Shown piece after piece: positions 22,279 to 23,250 of a stretch of 23,250 nucleotides of DNA. Made by a program: the position numbers and the translations under genes. Below the pieces are notes generated by a model. That model did no database searches and was not told where the DNA came from. It was given only the letters and a program-made list of their open reading frames with translations. Origin of the DNA: JBBQWR01 sp038210495 (GTDB lineage: Bacteria; Planctomycetota; Planctomycetia; Pirellulales; DATAWG01); NCBI GenBank assembly GCA_038210495.1, contig JBBQWR010000064.1, positions 1-23,250 on the forward strand, written 5' to 3'. Numbering within the stretch: the first letter of the stretch is position 1; each line of letters opens with the position of its first letter.

Positions 22279-23250
22279 ATGCTCGACCGCCGCTTTATCG
22301 TTGAAAACGCCGCACTGGTCAAAGAGAACTGCGTCCGACGCGGGTCGTCCGCGGATATCGACCGATTCGTGACGCTCGAAGCTGACCGCAAGGCCAAGCA
22401 GACCGAACTCGACGATCTTAATCGTCAGGCGAACGACGTCAGCAAGTCGATTGGCCAAACGAAGGATCCGGCCGAGCGCGAGGCCCGCAAGGCCGAGGGA
22501 CGCCGGCTGCGGGAGCTTAGCGCCGCGACCGAGACGCAGTTGAACTGGCTACTGCAAGAGGCCGATGGGATTCTCAAGTCGATTCCCAATCTGTCACACG
22601 CCGCGGCGCCGATCGGCGGCGAAAGCGCGGCAGTGGAATTGCGAAAAGGGAAGTCGCCGATTCGCAAGTTCGATTTCAAGCCGCTGGATCACGTGCAATT
22701 AGGCGAGAAGTTGGGACTCTTCGACTTCGAGGCCGGGGCGAAAGTCACCGGGCACGGATTTTACTTTCTCAAGAACGATGCCGTTCTTTTAGAGTTGGCG
22801 CTACAGCGTTACGCGCTCGATCTACTGCTGAAAGAAAGATTTACCGCGACAATCACGCCCGACTTGGCTCGCAACGAAATTCTGCAAGGCGCCGGATTTA
22901 CGCCGCGGGGGCCGGAGACGCAAATCTATAGCATCGCCGATACGGAATTGAGCCTTGTCGCCACGGCCGAGATCACGCTCGGCGGCATGCTGGCCGACAC
23001 GATTCTCGACGAGGAAAATCTGCCGATTAAATTGTGCGGTATCAGCCACTGCTATCGCACGGAGGCTGGCGCCCATGGCCGAGCCAGCCGCGGCCTGTAT
23101 CGCGTCCATCAATTCACGAAGGTCGAGATGTTTGCGTTCACCACGCCCGAGCAAAGCGAGGCGATGCTCGATCACATTTGCGATCTCGAATGCCGGCTAT
23201 TTGATGGATTGGGCATCCCGTACCGGGTGGTCGACACGGCGACCGGCGAC
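22279..23250 (+). CDS. serS: seryl-tRNA synthetase (partial, runs off the window)
   Basis: Charges tRNA-Ser. The frame from ATG 22279 (MLDRRFIVENAALVKENC) stays open for 324 codons to the window end; a complete protein would be about 425 residues. The N-terminal coiled-coil arm is visible (TELDDLNRQANDVSKSIG, then a Lys/Glu/Arg-rich helix and ATETQLNWLLQEA), followed by the IPNLSH linker and the class II catalytic core: GFYFLKNDAVLLELALQRYA, TPDLARNE, VATAEITLGG, and motif 2 YRTEAGAHGRASRGLYRVHQ with FTKVEMF. Motif 3 is beyond the edge. Confidence 0.96.
   Translation, partial: MLDRRFIVENAALVKENCVRRGSSADIDRFVTLEADRKAKQTELDDLNRQANDVSKSIGQTKDPAEREARKAEGRRLRELSAATETQLNWLLQEADGILKSIPNLSHAAAPIGGESAAVELRKGKSPIRKFDFKPLDHVQLGEKLGLFDFEAGAKVTGHGFYFLKNDAVLLELALQRYALDLLLKERFTATITPDLARNEILQGAGFTPRGPETQIYSIADTELSLVATAEITLGGMLADTILDEENLPIKLCGISHCYRTEAGAHGRASRGLYRVHQFTKVEMFAFTTPEQSEAMLDHICDLECRLFDGLGIPYRVVDTATGD

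Overview
The window is GC-rich and codes on both strands. It most likely comes from a planctomycete, probably Pirellulales-like. This is inferred from gene content (alternative complex III fused to a caa3 oxidase operon, planctomycete-style psd-pssA pair, a divergent ClpS) and from the dispersed repeats; no rRNA or other taxonomic marker is present.

Layout. (1) 3-125: end of an unidentified ORF. (2) 15369 down to 186, minus strand: one long respiratory gene cluster, read actA-actB-actC-actD-actE-actF, a small one-helix membrane protein, a SCO copper chaperone, coxB (CuA plus cytochrome c), coxA, coxC, coxD, a small membrane protein and a YihY/BrkB-type membrane protein. Most junctions are overlapping or nearly so (ATGA type), which indicates one operon or a few overlapping transcripts. 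(3) 15370-15660: leader/promoter region of the operon. (4) 15665-16287: a decayed DUF433-DUF5615 toxin-antitoxin-like pair, both halves broken. (5) 16344-20184, plus strand: psd, pssA (phosphatidylethanolamine synthesis), riboflavin synthase, and glycine C-acetyltransferase (kbl). (6) 20205-20591, minus: a ClpS-like adaptor with an altered pocket. (7) 20766-23250, plus: an M20 dipeptidase and serS, which runs off the window.

How the genes work together. ActA-F oxidises quinol. Electrons pass through the ActB iron-sulfur clusters and the ActA/ActE haems to the cytochrome c domain and CuA centre of CoxB, then to the A2-type haem-copper site of CoxA. SCO delivers copper for CuA. No separate cytochrome c gene is present, in keeping with direct transfer in an ACIII-caa3 supercomplex.

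The most unusual feature is that many cistron junctions of this operon carry short dispersed-repeat-like sequences, several palindromic. At four junctions (actD/actE, actE/actF, small protein/sco, coxC/coxD) a stop-overlapping ATGA start codon is followed at once by repeat sequence. In three cases the repeat is read in frame and forms a new N-terminus (ActE, ActF, SCO). In the fourth the reading frame closes after 19 codons and coxD appears to restart at a GTG downstream. Further repeats form the ends of SCO and of the dipeptidase, or sit as hairpin or G-rich elements between genes.
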